From Streptomyces inhibens (GTDB lineage Bacteria > Actinomycetota > Actinomycetes > Streptomycetales > Streptomycetaceae), in assembly GCF_003389455.1 (NCBI RefSeq), contig NZ_QUAC01000310.1, positions 1 to 64,000 on the forward strand: DNA of 64,000 bases. The letters run 5' to 3'. Of the stretch, positions 1-9,042 are shown in pieces (the stretch's first letter is position 1; every line of letters begins with the position of its first letter). The notes beneath the pieces are model-generated. The model was not told the origin of the DNA. It worked only from the letters and a program-made list of their open reading frames with translations, and did not search any database. A program made the position numbers and the translations under genes.

Positions 1-1
1 T

Positions 2-94
2 GAGGTGCATTGCGACATCGGGGTTGCGCCGGTGCGTCCCGCCGAGTTCGTGCACTTCTCGATCGCACAGATCGCCGGACAGGGCGCGGGGTAG
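2..94 (+). CDS. Contractile tail sheath protein, C-terminal end only (cut by window edge)
   Basis: Only the last 30 codons and the TAG stop are in the window. They read EVHCDIGVAPVRPAEF followed by VHFSIAQIAGQGAG. The IGVAPVRPAEFV stretch is the conserved C-terminal strand of contractile tail sheath proteins of phages, R-pyocins, PVC/Afp and Streptomyces CIS particles, where it meshes with neighbouring sheath subunits. The sheath contracts to drive the inner tube. The rest of the gene, and probably the main tube and tape-measure genes, lie left of the window. It is on the opposite strand from the rest of the CIS cluster and points towards it. The family call rests on this short but characteristic motif. 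Confidence 0.75.
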   Translation, partial: EVHCDIGVAPVRPAEFVHFSIAQIAGQGAG

Positions 95-103
95 GGGAGG
101 GCT

Positions 104-535
104 GTGGCGTATCCGGTGGTCAGGGAGGGCGACAAGCTCGTCGTCCTCCCGCCTGAGGGAGCGAGCTGGCTCCCTCCCGCTCTGATCGTGCCGCTCAAGG
201 GCACGGGGAGGTTCACCGCCTGCGGTCCGCACGTCTGTGTGCCGACCGATATCGAGGGGATGGCTCCGGTGACGGCCGACTATGTCCGGCCTCTGTTCCC
301 CGTGAAGGGGACAGGAACCCTCACGTTCCATCTGATGCCGGCGCACAAGGCCGCCCACAGCAACACCAAAGGGGGCCTGCCCCTCGTGATCGATGACGGC
401 AGGACGAAGCTGGCGTATACGTACACGGTCAGCGTCGCGGCCAGCAATGACAAGGGCTCTGACCCCACACCCCCGACGTCCGGGAACGCCGAGTTCTTGC
501 GTCTCCCCATGCCCAGGCCGGTGAACGCGGGCTGA
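104..535 (+). CDS. Hypothetical protein downstream of tail sheath
   Basis: A 143-aa protein starting at GTG 104, nine bases after the sheath stop, with a GGGGAGGG ribosome site overlapping the end of the sheath gene; the two are therefore probably co-transcribed. I do not recognise the family. It has no signal peptide or membrane helix. It carries two cysteines (ACGPHVC) near residue 40, and the composition suggests a small beta-rich protein. The C-terminus is rich in Pro, Ser and Gly. It ends six bases before the end of the convergent ADP-ribosyltransferase gene. Its position suggests an accessory CIS structural protein or a partner of the neighbouring effector, for example an immunity protein or loading chaperone; that is inference from location only. 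Confidence 0.6.
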   Translation: MAYPVVREGDKLVVLPPEGASWLPPALIVPLKGTGRFTACGPHVCVPTDIEGMAPVTADYVRPLFPVKGTGTLTFHLMPAHKAAHSNTKGGLPLVIDDGRTKLAYTYTVSVAASNDKGSDPTPPTSGNAEFLRLPMPRPVNAG

Positions 536-541
536 GTCCGC

Positions 542-2752
542 TCAGCCCGTCTCCGTGAGGAATACGTAGTCGTAGGTGTAGTCCTTGCCCTTGATCTGCT
601 TGATCAGGCCCTTGAAACGGCCGGTCTCCGTGAACGTCGCACCCGGGAGGAGAAGGACCTCCTCTTCGTCCGGGTGCTTGGAGAACTCCGCGATGTCGCG
701 GCCGCTGCGGCCCGTGAGGTTCACGTGGTAGAGCACCCTCCGCCCGCCGACCGGAGGGCGCTGGAGCGGCAGGAACTCCAGGGCCTGCTCGTCGTCGCGG
801 CTGGTGCTGCCGAAGGGGGCGAAGGTGTGCCGTGCGCCCTGGTGGAAGGGTTCCCATGCGGCGCGGTAGACGGTCCCGGTGACAGGCGGCAGATGGGAGA
901 GCGCCTCGGCGAGCATGTCGGCGTGCAGTTGGCCCTCTTCGCTCAGCCGTTCCGACAGTGCCTCCATACGGCTCTGGATGGCGTCCAGCAGCCGTTTGGT
1001 CTGCCGCTTGGACGCGACCCCGTCGAGGTCGCGCGCCGTATAGGCGTCGATGCGCCGCTTCAGCTCGGGGTCGCGCCAGGTGGCGAAGGGGATCTCGGCG
1101 ACCTGGTCCTCCTTCAGCGGGCCGATCATCTCGCCCGCCAGGAGGCGCGTGCCGAGCGTGGGCAATGCACGCCAGGACAGCACGCGGTTGATGAGCTGGT
1201 GGCTGCCGCCGGTGTACTGCTCCAGGGCGAGCAGATACGGCTCGGTGAGCGCGGGGTGATGTCCCTGCCTGTCGAGCTTCCGGCGCCTCGCACGGGCGGC
1301 GCGCACCATCCGCTTGTCCACGGTGATCAGTCCGTCGTCCTCCGGGCCGGCCTTCGCCAGGTCCAAGTAAAGCTGCGCATGCGGAGGTTCGGGCAGCGCG
1401 GTGCCCGGAAGGGTCTCGCGGAGGAAGACATGAAAGGCGCGGTACATGCCCACCGCGTCCTGGGAGGAGGCGGGCAGATCCGCCAGGCCGGTGAGCCCCG
1501 CGGCCTTGGCGCCGCGCAGGATCTCGTAGAGCGAGTGGTCCCGCGTAGGCAGCATCCAGGCGACCACCGCGAGAAAGAACTGCCGCTCCACGAGCTGCCG
1601 GTCCTCGCCCGCGGGCGGACGGAGCCAGTGCATGGCGCTGACCATCCTGGTCGTGGTCCCGGAGATCCCCGCCACCAGGGGCACACCGTGCTTGTCGTGC
1701 TTGCGGTACCAGAGGGCGGAGGGATCCATCGCGTACATGGCCGCGCCGGGTGTCCATGGCAGCGGGAACTCGGCGCCCGGCAGCCGGTGGTCGAGCCGCG
1801 CCGCCCGCATGGCGTCCGGGGTGACCGTGAGGGAAGCGGGTTGCAGGCGTCCCTGCTCGTCGTGGTCGAGCCCGGAGACCGTGAGGGGTTTCAGATTCTC
1901 CTCCAGGTACGCCAACTCCTCCTCGCTGAACGGCATGCCGAGCCTGTCGTACTCGCGCAGCGTGGGCTTTCCCGGCCCCGTCTGCTGATCGGGGCGCTCG
2001 GTCCGGCCCCACTGACTGCGGCCCATGGAGACCGCCTTGCCGAGCCCGTGCCGGGCGGGCAGATTGCCCAGCGCGAAGACATCGTCGGCGAAGAGGTGGG
2101 CAGGGATGCCCGGCAGCGACTTGAGCCGTTTGCGGTCCTTGCTCAGCAGATACGCGCGATAGCCGCGCAGCGCAGGGGTGTCGAGTCCCAGCCGGTCGGC
2201 GAGGGCGGTGTCGCCGTCCAGGACGACGCGGTGCAGAAGGGTCTTGAACGACACCTCGCGCTCGTCGTCGGGCTTCTCGGCCTGCTGGCCGTACTTGTAG
2301 TACGCCGCGTTGTAGAACGCCGTCATGAGCTGGCGCACGGTGGCGCCCGAGCCGGGTGCGCAGGCGTCCCGCAGCCGGGCGCCCAGGTCGCCTCCGGTGC
2401 CGACCTGGCCGGCGCTGGACGGGTCGTCCTTGAAGAAGGCGCCGGCCGCGCGCTCCGGGGTGAATTCCTGGCCGAGCACCGAGGCGAGGCGCAGCACGGC
2501 GAGTTGGGCGACGCGCCGCACGGCGGGCGCACGCTCCAGCGCGACACCGAGCCGCTGCTCGTACTCCGTGGTGGCCGACTGCCAGCGCGGTGAGCGCCGC
2601 GCGCGCTCGTGAGCGTGGGGTACGCGGAGCGGAGCCGGCACCGGGGCGAGCGCGGGGCGGGGCGGGGCGACTGGCGCGGGGGCCGGGTCGGGGATGTGGC
2701 TCGGGCCGGCGACGGGCTCGGGCTCTGTCGTGTGTGCGCCGGTCGGGTTCAT
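542..2752 (-). CDS. Putative CIS-associated mono-ADP-ribosyltransferase effector
   Basis: A 736-aa protein, last gene of the minus-strand CIS operon, starting four bases after the AAA+ ATPase stop. The C-terminal ~115 residues show the R-S-E signature of arginine-type ADP-ribosyltransferases: Arg630 in TVYRAAW, Ser-Thr-Ser at 649-651 in FGSTSRDD, and the ExE pair Glu696/Glu698 in DEEEVLLLPGATF. Such domains transfer ADP-ribose from NAD+ to target proteins or other acceptors. Residues 1-60 are Pro/Ala-rich and probably disordered. The middle is helical and includes an AGISGTTTRM motif near residue 355. There is no signal peptide, membrane segment or HExxH (DUF4157-type) motif. By location it is the likely toxin carried or released by the particle. 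The fold assignment is good; cargo status is inference. Confidence 0.78.
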   Translation of the reverse strand: MNPTGAHTTEPEPVAGPSHIPDPAPAPVAPPRPALAPVPAPLRVPHAHERARRSPRWQSATTEYEQRLGVALERAPAVRRVAQLAVLRLASVLGQEFTPERAAGAFFKDDPSSAGQVGTGGDLGARLRDACAPGSGATVRQLMTAFYNAAYYKYGQQAEKPDDEREVSFKTLLHRVVLDGDTALADRLGLDTPALRGYRAYLLSKDRKRLKSLPGIPAHLFADDVFALGNLPARHGLGKAVSMGRSQWGRTERPDQQTGPGKPTLREYDRLGMPFSEEELAYLEENLKPLTVSGLDHDEQGRLQPASLTVTPDAMRAARLDHRLPGAEFPLPWTPGAAMYAMDPSALWYRKHDKHGVPLVAGISGTTTRMVSAMHWLRPPAGEDRQLVERQFFLAVVAWMLPTRDHSLYEILRGAKAAGLTGLADLPASSQDAVGMYRAFHVFLRETLPGTALPEPPHAQLYLDLAKAGPEDDGLITVDKRMVRAARARRRKLDRQGHHPALTEPYLLALEQYTGGSHQLINRVLSWRALPTLGTRLLAGEMIGPLKEDQVAEIPFATWRDPELKRRIDAYTARDLDGVASKRQTKRLLDAIQSRMEALSERLSEEGQLHADMLAEALSHLPPVTGTVYRAAWEPFHQGARHTFAPFGSTSRDDEQALEFLPLQRPPVGGRRVLYHVNLTGRSGRDIAEFSKHPDEEEVLLLPGATFTETGRFKGLIKQIKGKDYTYDYVFLTETG

Positions 2753-2756
2753 GGAC

Positions 2757-4694
2757 TCACGCCTCCTGGAGGGACGGGAACCGGCTCTCGTCCAGATAGC
2801 GGCCGAGCTTGAGATATTCGTCGCGTACGGCAGCCAGCAGCTCGCCGGTGCCGACCGGGCGTCCGGACTCGGCGGCGCGATAGGCGGCGGTCAGCACACA
2901 GCAGCGAATGGCGCCCCCGGACAGGTCGAACTCCTCGGCCAGCAGGTCGAGGTCGAGCCCCGGGGCGCGCGGGACCTCGGTGCCCAGGCAGCGCTCCCAC
3001 AGGACACGTCGTTCGGGCGCGTCGGGGGAGGCGAACGGTACGACGAGATCGAGGCGGCGCAGGAAGGCGGTGTCGATATTGGCGTGCATGTTGGTGGTGA
3101 GCAGCGCCAGCCCGTTGAAGGTCTCCAGGCGCTGCAACAGATAGGCGGTGGAGGTGTTGGCGTACCGGTCGTGCGCGTCCACCGTCTGCGCGCGTTTACC
3201 GAAGACCGCGTCCGCCTCGTCGAAGAGCAGCGCGGCGTCGGTGTGCTCGGCCTCGGTGAACAGCGCTTCGAGGTGCTTCTCCGTCTCGCCGATGTACTTG
3301 TCCACGACGGTCGACAAGTCGATGACATACAGATCCAGGCCCAGATCGCCCGCCACCACCTCGGCCGCGAGCGTCTTTCCTGTCCCGGAGGGCCCGCTGA
3401 ACAGGGCGCTCACCCCGATCCCGCGCCCGCCCCCGGGCCGTAGCTTCCAGTCCAGCAGCACGCGTTCCCGGTGGCGGGCCCGACGGGCCAGGTCCTCCAG
3501 CAGCGCCCGGGGCTGCGCGGACAGCACCAGATCCGCCCAGCCGGCGACCGGGCGCACATGCCGCGACATCCGGCCGAGCGCGCCGTCACCGCGCCGGCTG
3601 CGGCAGGCGCTCCGGTCGAGCCGCGCCGGGACCGCGCTGCCGTCCGGGCGCAGCTCGACCGGCGCCGTTGCCCCCGGGCACGACCAGTCCGGGTCCCACG
3701 GCCGGGCGCCGGTCAGTGTCAGGGGGAGCGGGGGAGCATGCGGCGCCGTGAGCGGCACCAGCGACTGCCGTACGCCGTACGGACCCCCGTCGGCCAGCGC
3801 CTCCACGGGCCCGGCGACCAGCCCGACGCCGCGCAGCCGCGCCTCCAGCGCCGCGGCCCGCAGGAGGGTGTCGGGCGTGTGCGCGCCACCGGAGAGCCCG
3901 GACAGATCGAGCCGGATCACGGGGCCGCCTCCGGAGCGTGGATGCTCCGTACGGGCCGAGGCGCCGCGCAGGTACAGGGGCGGTCCGTCCCGCTTACCCA
4001 ACGGGCCTCCGCAGTCGGTGAGTTGGGCGACACCGCGGAGCGCGCCGGGAAGGACTTCGGGCTCGTCGTGGCCGAGCAGATGAGCGGCCACCCGGTCCGG
4101 CACGCGCAGGGCCCTCGTCAAATACGGACGCGAGCCCTCCTCGCCCGGCTCGATCTCCAGCAGTCCGCCCGCGCGCAGCGCCCCGTCCGGATCCAGCGCG
4201 GCCCGCCCCCGTACGGAGTGCGGGGGCAGACCGCACAGCACGAAGGTCAGTCCGATGGTGGCGCGGCGGCGGGTGATGTCGTCGTTGAGGTAGCCGTAGC
4301 AGCGCTCGACCCGTGCGTCGAGGTCCGGCGCCAGCGCCACCAGCAGCAGATCCCGCTCCAGCTCCGACAGTCCGAAGCGGGCGGCGAGCCGGCGCAGCGG
4401 CACCGTGCGCCCGGCCTCCTCGGCCTCTTGCTCGGTGGCGTCCAGCGCCGCCGCGGTCAGTGCGTCGCCCTCGTCCGGCGGCAGCGGTGCGGAGGTGCCG
4501 CGCAGCATGTGCGGGGCGAGCTCGTCGGACAGATACAACCCCCGGAACGGGTCGTCGGGGGGCTGCGGATCGCACTCGGCCCGGGCGGTCACCGCCCGCT
4601 GGATGCGGGACTGGACCAGCGCGAGACGGGCGAGGAGCGGGCGGGCCTCCGTCTCGTCGCGTCCGTATGCCGCGGCCGGGGCGGTGGCCGTCAT
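2757..4694 (-). CDS. CIS-associated AAA+ ATPase
   Basis: A 645-aa protein. The AAA+ module is C-terminal: Walker A GPSGTGKT at 434-441, Walker B LLFDEAD with Asp492/Glu493, sensor-1 Asn535 in LLTTN, and an Arg pair at 546-547. The N-terminal 400 residues are a helical and beta region typical of the large ATPase kept in PVC/Afp-type and Streptomyces contractile systems, where it is thought to help assembly or cargo loading. The start is ATG 4694, preceded by GGAGGAGGGCAC. It overlaps the DUF4255 stop by four bases (ATGA), so translation is coupled. The frame stays open upstream, but that extension lies over the DUF4255 gene and is not real. Cytoplasmic. Confidence 0.9.
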   Translation of the reverse strand: MTATAPAAAYGRDETEARPLLARLALVQSRIQRAVTARAECDPQPPDDPFRGLYLSDELAPHMLRGTSAPLPPDEGDALTAAALDATEQEAEEAGRTVPLRRLAARFGLSELERDLLLVALAPDLDARVERCYGYLNDDITRRRATIGLTFVLCGLPPHSVRGRAALDPDGALRAGGLLEIEPGEEGSRPYLTRALRVPDRVAAHLLGHDEPEVLPGALRGVAQLTDCGGPLGKRDGPPLYLRGASARTEHPRSGGGPVIRLDLSGLSGGAHTPDTLLRAAALEARLRGVGLVAGPVEALADGGPYGVRQSLVPLTAPHAPPLPLTLTGARPWDPDWSCPGATAPVELRPDGSAVPARLDRSACRSRRGDGALGRMSRHVRPVAGWADLVLSAQPRALLEDLARRARHRERVLLDWKLRPGGGRGIGVSALFSGPSGTGKTLAAEVVAGDLGLDLYVIDLSTVVDKYIGETEKHLEALFTEAEHTDAALLFDEADAVFGKRAQTVDAHDRYANTSTAYLLQRLETFNGLALLTTNMHANIDTAFLRRLDLVVPFASPDAPERRVLWERCLGTEVPRAPGLDLDLLAEEFDLSGGAIRCCVLTAAYRAAESGRPVGTGELLAAVRDEYLKLGRYLDESRFPSLQEA

Positions 4695-5422
4695 GTGCCC
4701 TCCTCCGTACCGGACCCGGTGGCGGGAGGCTGCGGCGTGGACGTGGGTGTGGACGTGGACGGCGGCTGGGGCTTCGGCTTCGGTTTCGGTTTCGGGGGCC
4801 ACTTCTTCCAGTGCGGCGGGGGTGTGGGAAGGGGGAACTCGATGCGGCTGTCGGGGAGTTCGAGGTTCTTGGTCACCCAGTGGGTGTAGAACGCGGGCAT
4901 GTGCGTGGGCAGCGGCAGGACGACCGTCACATTCAGCACCGGCTGGAGGAAGTGGCCGACCGCGCTCCACAGCTCGGCCAGCGCCCGTTCCCCGATCGGC
5001 GGGCGGCCCACTTCGAGGAGGGCGGAGAGCCGCATCGCCTCCAGCGACTCCGGCAGCTGGACCGCGAACTCGCGGTCCCGTGCCAGGTCGATCAGCAGAT
5101 CGCCGAGCATCTGGTGGGACTGCCGCGGGTCCGAGGTCCAGGCCGTGACCAGATACGACAGCCGCGCATAGCGGGGCGGATCGTGGTGCGCGACCTTCCG
5201 CGGGTCGGGCTTGTCGTCGCTGTAGAGGTTGACCGTGCCCGTCTGGCGGCGGTCCAGGTCCTCGCGGATGTCGTGGAGGTAGATGCCGACGGTCTTGGTA
5301 CCCGGCGTCTCCCCGGGACGTTTGCCTCCGGTCGGGGGCGTGAACTCGACCGTGAGCCCGGCGGGCCGGCCCAGGCCCTCCCGTACGCGGTCCTCCAGCG
5401 CTGCGTCGACGAGCTGGATCAT
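4691..5422 (-). CDS. DUF4255 (Pvc16-like) tail terminator/cap protein
   Basis: A 243-aa protein starting at ATG 5422 in a 4-nt ATGA overlap with the upstream beta-propeller gene. The N-terminus (IQLVDAALEDRVREGL, then VEFTPP and GIYLHDIRED) and the central LSYLVTAWTSDPRQSHQMLGDLL segment are typical of DUF4255 proteins. In PVC/Afp particles this family caps the distal end of sheath and tube. The last ~50 residues are an unusual lysine-proline and Ser/Thr-Pro tail (PKPKPKPKPQPP, then PTSTP repeats), probably a flexible extension. Gene order DUF4255 then AAA+ ATPase is common in eCIS loci. Confidence 0.85.
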   Translation of the reverse strand: MIQLVDAALEDRVREGLGRPAGLTVEFTPPTGGKRPGETPGTKTVGIYLHDIREDLDRRQTGTVNLYSDDKPDPRKVAHHDPPRYARLSYLVTAWTSDPRQSHQMLGDLLIDLARDREFAVQLPESLEAMRLSALLEVGRPPIGERALAELWSAVGHFLQPVLNVTVVLPLPTHMPAFYTHWVTKNLELPDSRIEFPLPTPPPHWKKWPPKPKPKPKPQPPSTSTPTSTPQPPATGSGTEEGT

Positions 5423-8400
5423 TTCGCCTCCCGGGAAACCGCCCGAACCGCCTGCCGCACATCCATGCCCACGTCCGTCACGGCCCCCGGAACGTGCATC
5501 CCGGTGTCGACCGCGAGGAACTGCTCCCCGGCCGTGTCCGCCACATACAGGCGCCGCTTCGCGGGGTCCGGGTGTGCGGCGAGACCGGAGAGGGCCTGGC
5601 CCGCCTTGAGCGTGAAGCGGACGATGCCCGTCCCGGCGTCGATGACCTGCACCGTGTCGCCGCCCTCGGCGGTCGCGTAGACCTCCCGGCCATCGGGGGA
5701 GACCGCGAGCCGCGAGGGGGCCGCGAGGCCCGTCCAGGCGCGGGGGAGAAGCTCGGGCGGTCCCAGCCTGATCCCACTGACCCCGTCCTCCTGGGTGAGC
5801 AGCGCCTCGTCGGAGCCGGACGGGAAGTCCACCGACCCCGCGCCGGCGGCCACCCTTCCGCCGAGGGAGGGCCGAGCGGGGTCGGTGAGGTCCAGGACGT
5901 ACACCCCTTCGCCCGCGGTGCTGAGAAAGCCGTGACCACCGAGCGGATGTACGCACAGCGAGTGCGGCCGGCCCGCGCCCGGCAGCGCGATCCCGGCGTC
6001 CGCACGGGCCACCACCGCCTCACCCGTGGGCCCCAACTCCAGTACATGGAGGGAGCCTTGGCCTTTCTCATACGTGGCGACATACAGATGCGCCGGATCG
6101 CCCGGCCCGGTGGCCAGGTCACACACCGCCGTGAGGCCGGTATCGAGGGTGCGCGCCAGCGTCGGTCGCTCGGCGGAGTCGGTCGCGAGGACCCATAGCG
6201 TGCCTCCGGCGCCGACCGCGTAGATCCGCTCTCCCTCCGGCGTCATGGTGAGGCCGGCCGCGGCGTCCCCGGAGAGGGGGACCGTCGCGCCCGCCATCTC
6301 CACGGGCGCGGAGGCGTCCGCCAGCGACATGACCTGGAGGCTGCCGGCGCCCTCCTCGGTGACCAGCGCATAGGCGTACGGCTCACTCGGGTGCTGCGCG
6401 ACGGTCCGGGAGGCGGCGCGCTGCGCCGGGCGTGCGGGACCGGTCAGGACGGCCGAACGCCGCAGGATCGAGATGCTGTTGTCGCCGGGATGAGCGACAT
6501 ACGCCCGCAGCCCGTCCGGGGCACAGGCGACACCCGCCGAGGGGGCGGGGGCGGGCAGGGAGGCGGGGGTGAATGCGGAGGGGGAGAGGTAGTGGACCAC
6601 GGGCCGGGCCGTGGCGCGGTCGGTGACGTACGCGTAGGCGCCGTCCGAGGTGCATGCCACCTCCTCGGGCTCGCAGCCCTCCGCCGGCGCGAGCGCGACG
6701 GTGGTGACCGAATCCCCGCGCACGGAGACGGTTTTGTCCCTGAAGTTGGTGATGTAGACGGGACCGTCGGGGCGGGCGGCGATCGCGCAGGGCTCCGCGT
6801 CGAGCAGGGGTGTGGGCCGGGCGTTCTCGGTGACCGTGAGGGGGTCCTCCGGGTCGAGCGTGAGGACGGTCAGGGCCCGTTGCCCGCCGTGCTCGGCCGC
6901 ACTGACGACGTACAGCTCATCGCCACGGCAGACGATGCCTCGCGATCCCTTCAGCTCCGGGTTGTTGCCCCGCAGCGGAATCAGCGGGGTGTTCGACGAC
7001 TGGGGCACCTGGATGCCGTGGACAAAGCCCTGCGTCTGATGACTCGCGTACAGGTACGTGCTGTCCTTGGAGAGTGTCAGCGAGGCCGAGGACTTGCCCT
7101 CGTTGAGCCGCGGGAAATTGAGCCAGCACTGGTGAGTGAAGGTCAGGCCGCCGTCCTCGGAATGGAGCTGGGTGACCCGGTTTGTGTCCTTGCATGCGGC
7201 GTAGAGGTAGTTCCCGTCGGAGGACAGCGCCAGCCCGTACGGGTTGACCAGCCCGCTCGGCTTGATGGATTCACGGGCTGCCCAGCCGTCTTCCGTCGAC
7301 TCGAAGACCGCGATGGTGCCGTTGTCGTAGCTGGCGACATACAGAAATCTGCCTTGGGGGGACAGGGCGAGTTCGTGCGGGCCCGAGAGAATCCCCTCGG
7401 CGGCGGTGATGTTGCCGGTCCATTCCCACTCCGTGCTCCGCCGCTTCAGGACGGAGACATGCCCGTTGCCCGGCGGCCGGTAGTCCGCGACGTAGAGGGT
7501 GTCGCCGTCGACGCCGCCGATCTCCACGCCGACGGGCTCCGCGCACCGCACGACGTCCTCCGCGATGGTCGACATTCCCCCGTGGAGGTCCACCCGTGAG
7601 AGCGACTGTCCGCCGGAGTTGGCCGTGAGCGCGTATCTGCCGTCGGGGGTGACGGCGACCCCGCGCGGGGACGCGCCGCTCGGTAGCGCGGTGGCCGTGA
7701 CGTCCACGTCCCCGCCCAAGGGCTGGCCCGCTTTCGGGGTGACTTTGAAGAGCTGGTCCGACTCCGGGCTGGTCGCACAGACAACGGTCTGTGTGTCGAC
7801 GGGGCTGGTCGCGATGCCCCAAGGCTTCACCTTCTCCGCGTCCCCGGGGAGCGGGATGGGCTTCGGCTCGCCCGGGGAGTCGCCGGACAGGTCACTCACC
7901 ATGATGCGGTGGGCCGCAGAGTCGGCGACAGCCGCCCAGTCGCCCTTCGGCGTCACGCAGACGGAACGGGGGCGGGAGGAAGCCCCGGTGCCGACCCGCT
8001 GCGCGACCGTGGGCCCCACCCGCACGGGGATCAGCCTGCCGGCCGCCTGATCGGTGACGTACGCGTGCGTGCCGTCGGCCCCGAACACGACCGAGGCGGG
8101 TACCGCGGCGCCCAGGGCGACATCCGTACGGGTGCCGCTCAGCACACCGCCGACGGTGCCCAGATGCACGGCGGTCAGCAGGCCCGTGGTCCGGCTGAGG
8201 ACATAGAGCAGGGTGCCGTCCGGTGAGAAGGCCACCGTGTGCGGCTGTGGGGTGACCGGCAGTGTGGTGAAGGTGCCGGGGTGGCCGTCGGTGAGCGGTG
8301 CGACGGAGAGCGAGGCCGAGCCGCCGTTGGCGACGCAGATGCGGTCGCCCGCGCCGCTCACCGCCACGGCCAGCGGTTCGTGGCCCACCGCAGGGGTCGA

Positions 8401-9018
8401 GTGCAGGCCGCGGGCCAGGTCCACCACCGCCACGGTGCCCGGAGCGGCGGGGCTCGCACCCCGGCACGCCACATAGCCGTACGCTCCCGAAGAGGCGACG
8501 GCCAGCGCGCGGGCGGGGCCGGGCAGGTGCACGGTGGCCGGCGGGTCGTCGGTGCCGAGCTTGACGATCTTCAGCAGCTTCGCCGCCGCGTCGTCCTTGT
8601 CGTGCGCGACACAGAGCAACTCCGCTCCGGGGGCCGCCGCCAGCGCGAACGGCCCGGCGGCCACGTCGACGGGCACCGTGTCGTTCGTACCCGGAGTGTG
8701 GAGGTACACCTTGCTGTCGCCCCAGGCCGCGAGGCACACCTGGTCCCCGGCGAGCCCCGCGAGCACCGCGCACGGTGCGCCGGGCGCACTCTTCGGCGTG
8801 CCGGACCCCGTGCTCAGGTCGACCGCGGAGAACGAATTGTCCGTGTGGTTGGCGACATACGCCGTGGCTGCCGCCGAATCGGCCGCCACCGCACGCGGGT
8901 TCGCTCCTACGGGAGGTGTGGTGACCTCCCGCACCGTGCCGTCCGTATCGAGCACGGCGATCACCAGCTTGTCGGCCGCCCAGTCGACGGCGAGGATGCG
9001 CTGCACTGCCGGGCCCAT
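5419..9018 (-). CDS. Giant YVTN-repeat beta-propeller protein in CIS operon
   Basis: A 1,199-aa protein made almost entirely of roughly 19-20 YVTN/NHL-like blades, for example AYVANHTDNSFSAVDL, LYVLSRTTGLLTAV, LYVADYRPPGNGHVSVL, LYVASYDNGTIAVF, AYVAHPGDNSISIL and LYVADTAGEQFLAVD. The count would fit three seven-bladed propellers in a row. There is no signal peptide, so it is cytoplasmic or particle-bound. The start is ATG 9018 after GGAAGGAAGGCACTC. The stop overlaps the DUF4255 start (ATGA). Sitting between baseplate and cap genes, it is probably a particle component such as a fibre or surface adaptor, or a cargo; I know of no assigned role for such a giant propeller in CIS. The repeat call is firm, the role inferred. 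Confidence 0.8.
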   Translation of the reverse strand: MGPAVQRILAVDWAADKLVIAVLDTDGTVREVTTPPVGANPRAVAADSAAATAYVANHTDNSFSAVDLSTGSGTPKSAPGAPCAVLAGLAGDQVCLAAWGDSKVYLHTPGTNDTVPVDVAAGPFALAAAPGAELLCVAHDKDDAAAKLLKIVKLGTDDPPATVHLPGPARALAVASSGAYGYVACRGASPAAPGTVAVVDLARGLHSTPAVGHEPLAVAVSGAGDRICVANGGSASLSVAPLTDGHPGTFTTLPVTPQPHTVAFSPDGTLLYVLSRTTGLLTAVHLGTVGGVLSGTRTDVALGAAVPASVVFGADGTHAYVTDQAAGRLIPVRVGPTVAQRVGTGASSRPRSVCVTPKGDWAAVADSAAHRIMVSDLSGDSPGEPKPIPLPGDAEKVKPWGIATSPVDTQTVVCATSPESDQLFKVTPKAGQPLGGDVDVTATALPSGASPRGVAVTPDGRYALTANSGGQSLSRVDLHGGMSTIAEDVVRCAEPVGVEIGGVDGDTLYVADYRPPGNGHVSVLKRRSTEWEWTGNITAAEGILSGPHELALSPQGRFLYVASYDNGTIAVFESTEDGWAARESIKPSGLVNPYGLALSSDGNYLYAACKDTNRVTQLHSEDGGLTFTHQCWLNFPRLNEGKSSASLTLSKDSTYLYASHQTQGFVHGIQVPQSSNTPLIPLRGNNPELKGSRGIVCRGDELYVVSAAEHGGQRALTVLTLDPEDPLTVTENARPTPLLDAEPCAIAARPDGPVYITNFRDKTVSVRGDSVTTVALAPAEGCEPEEVACTSDGAYAYVTDRATARPVVHYLSPSAFTPASLPAPAPSAGVACAPDGLRAYVAHPGDNSISILRRSAVLTGPARPAQRAASRTVAQHPSEPYAYALVTEEGAGSLQVMSLADASAPVEMAGATVPLSGDAAAGLTMTPEGERIYAVGAGGTLWVLATDSAERPTLARTLDTGLTAVCDLATGPGDPAHLYVATYEKGQGSLHVLELGPTGEAVVARADAGIALPGAGRPHSLCVHPLGGHGFLSTAGEGVYVLDLTDPARPSLGGRVAAGAGSVDFPSGSDEALLTQEDGVSGIRLGPPELLPRAWTGLAAPSRLAVSPDGREVYATAEGGDTVQVIDAGTGIVRFTLKAGQALSGLAAHPDPAKRRLYVADTAGEQFLAVDTGMHVPGAVTDVGMDVRQAVRAVSREAK

Positions 9019-9042
9019 GAGTGCCTTCCTTCCGGGACGGGG

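Noticed and set aside
674..2593. Long plus-strand open frame opposite the effector gene
   Set aside because: Arg/Gly/Ala-rich antisense shadow caused by high GC; no domain and the minus frame is clearly coding.
4695..5462. Upstream extension of the AAA+ ATPase to 901 residues
   Set aside because: It lies over the DUF4255 gene in another frame; ATG 4694 has a strong ribosome site and ATGA coupling.
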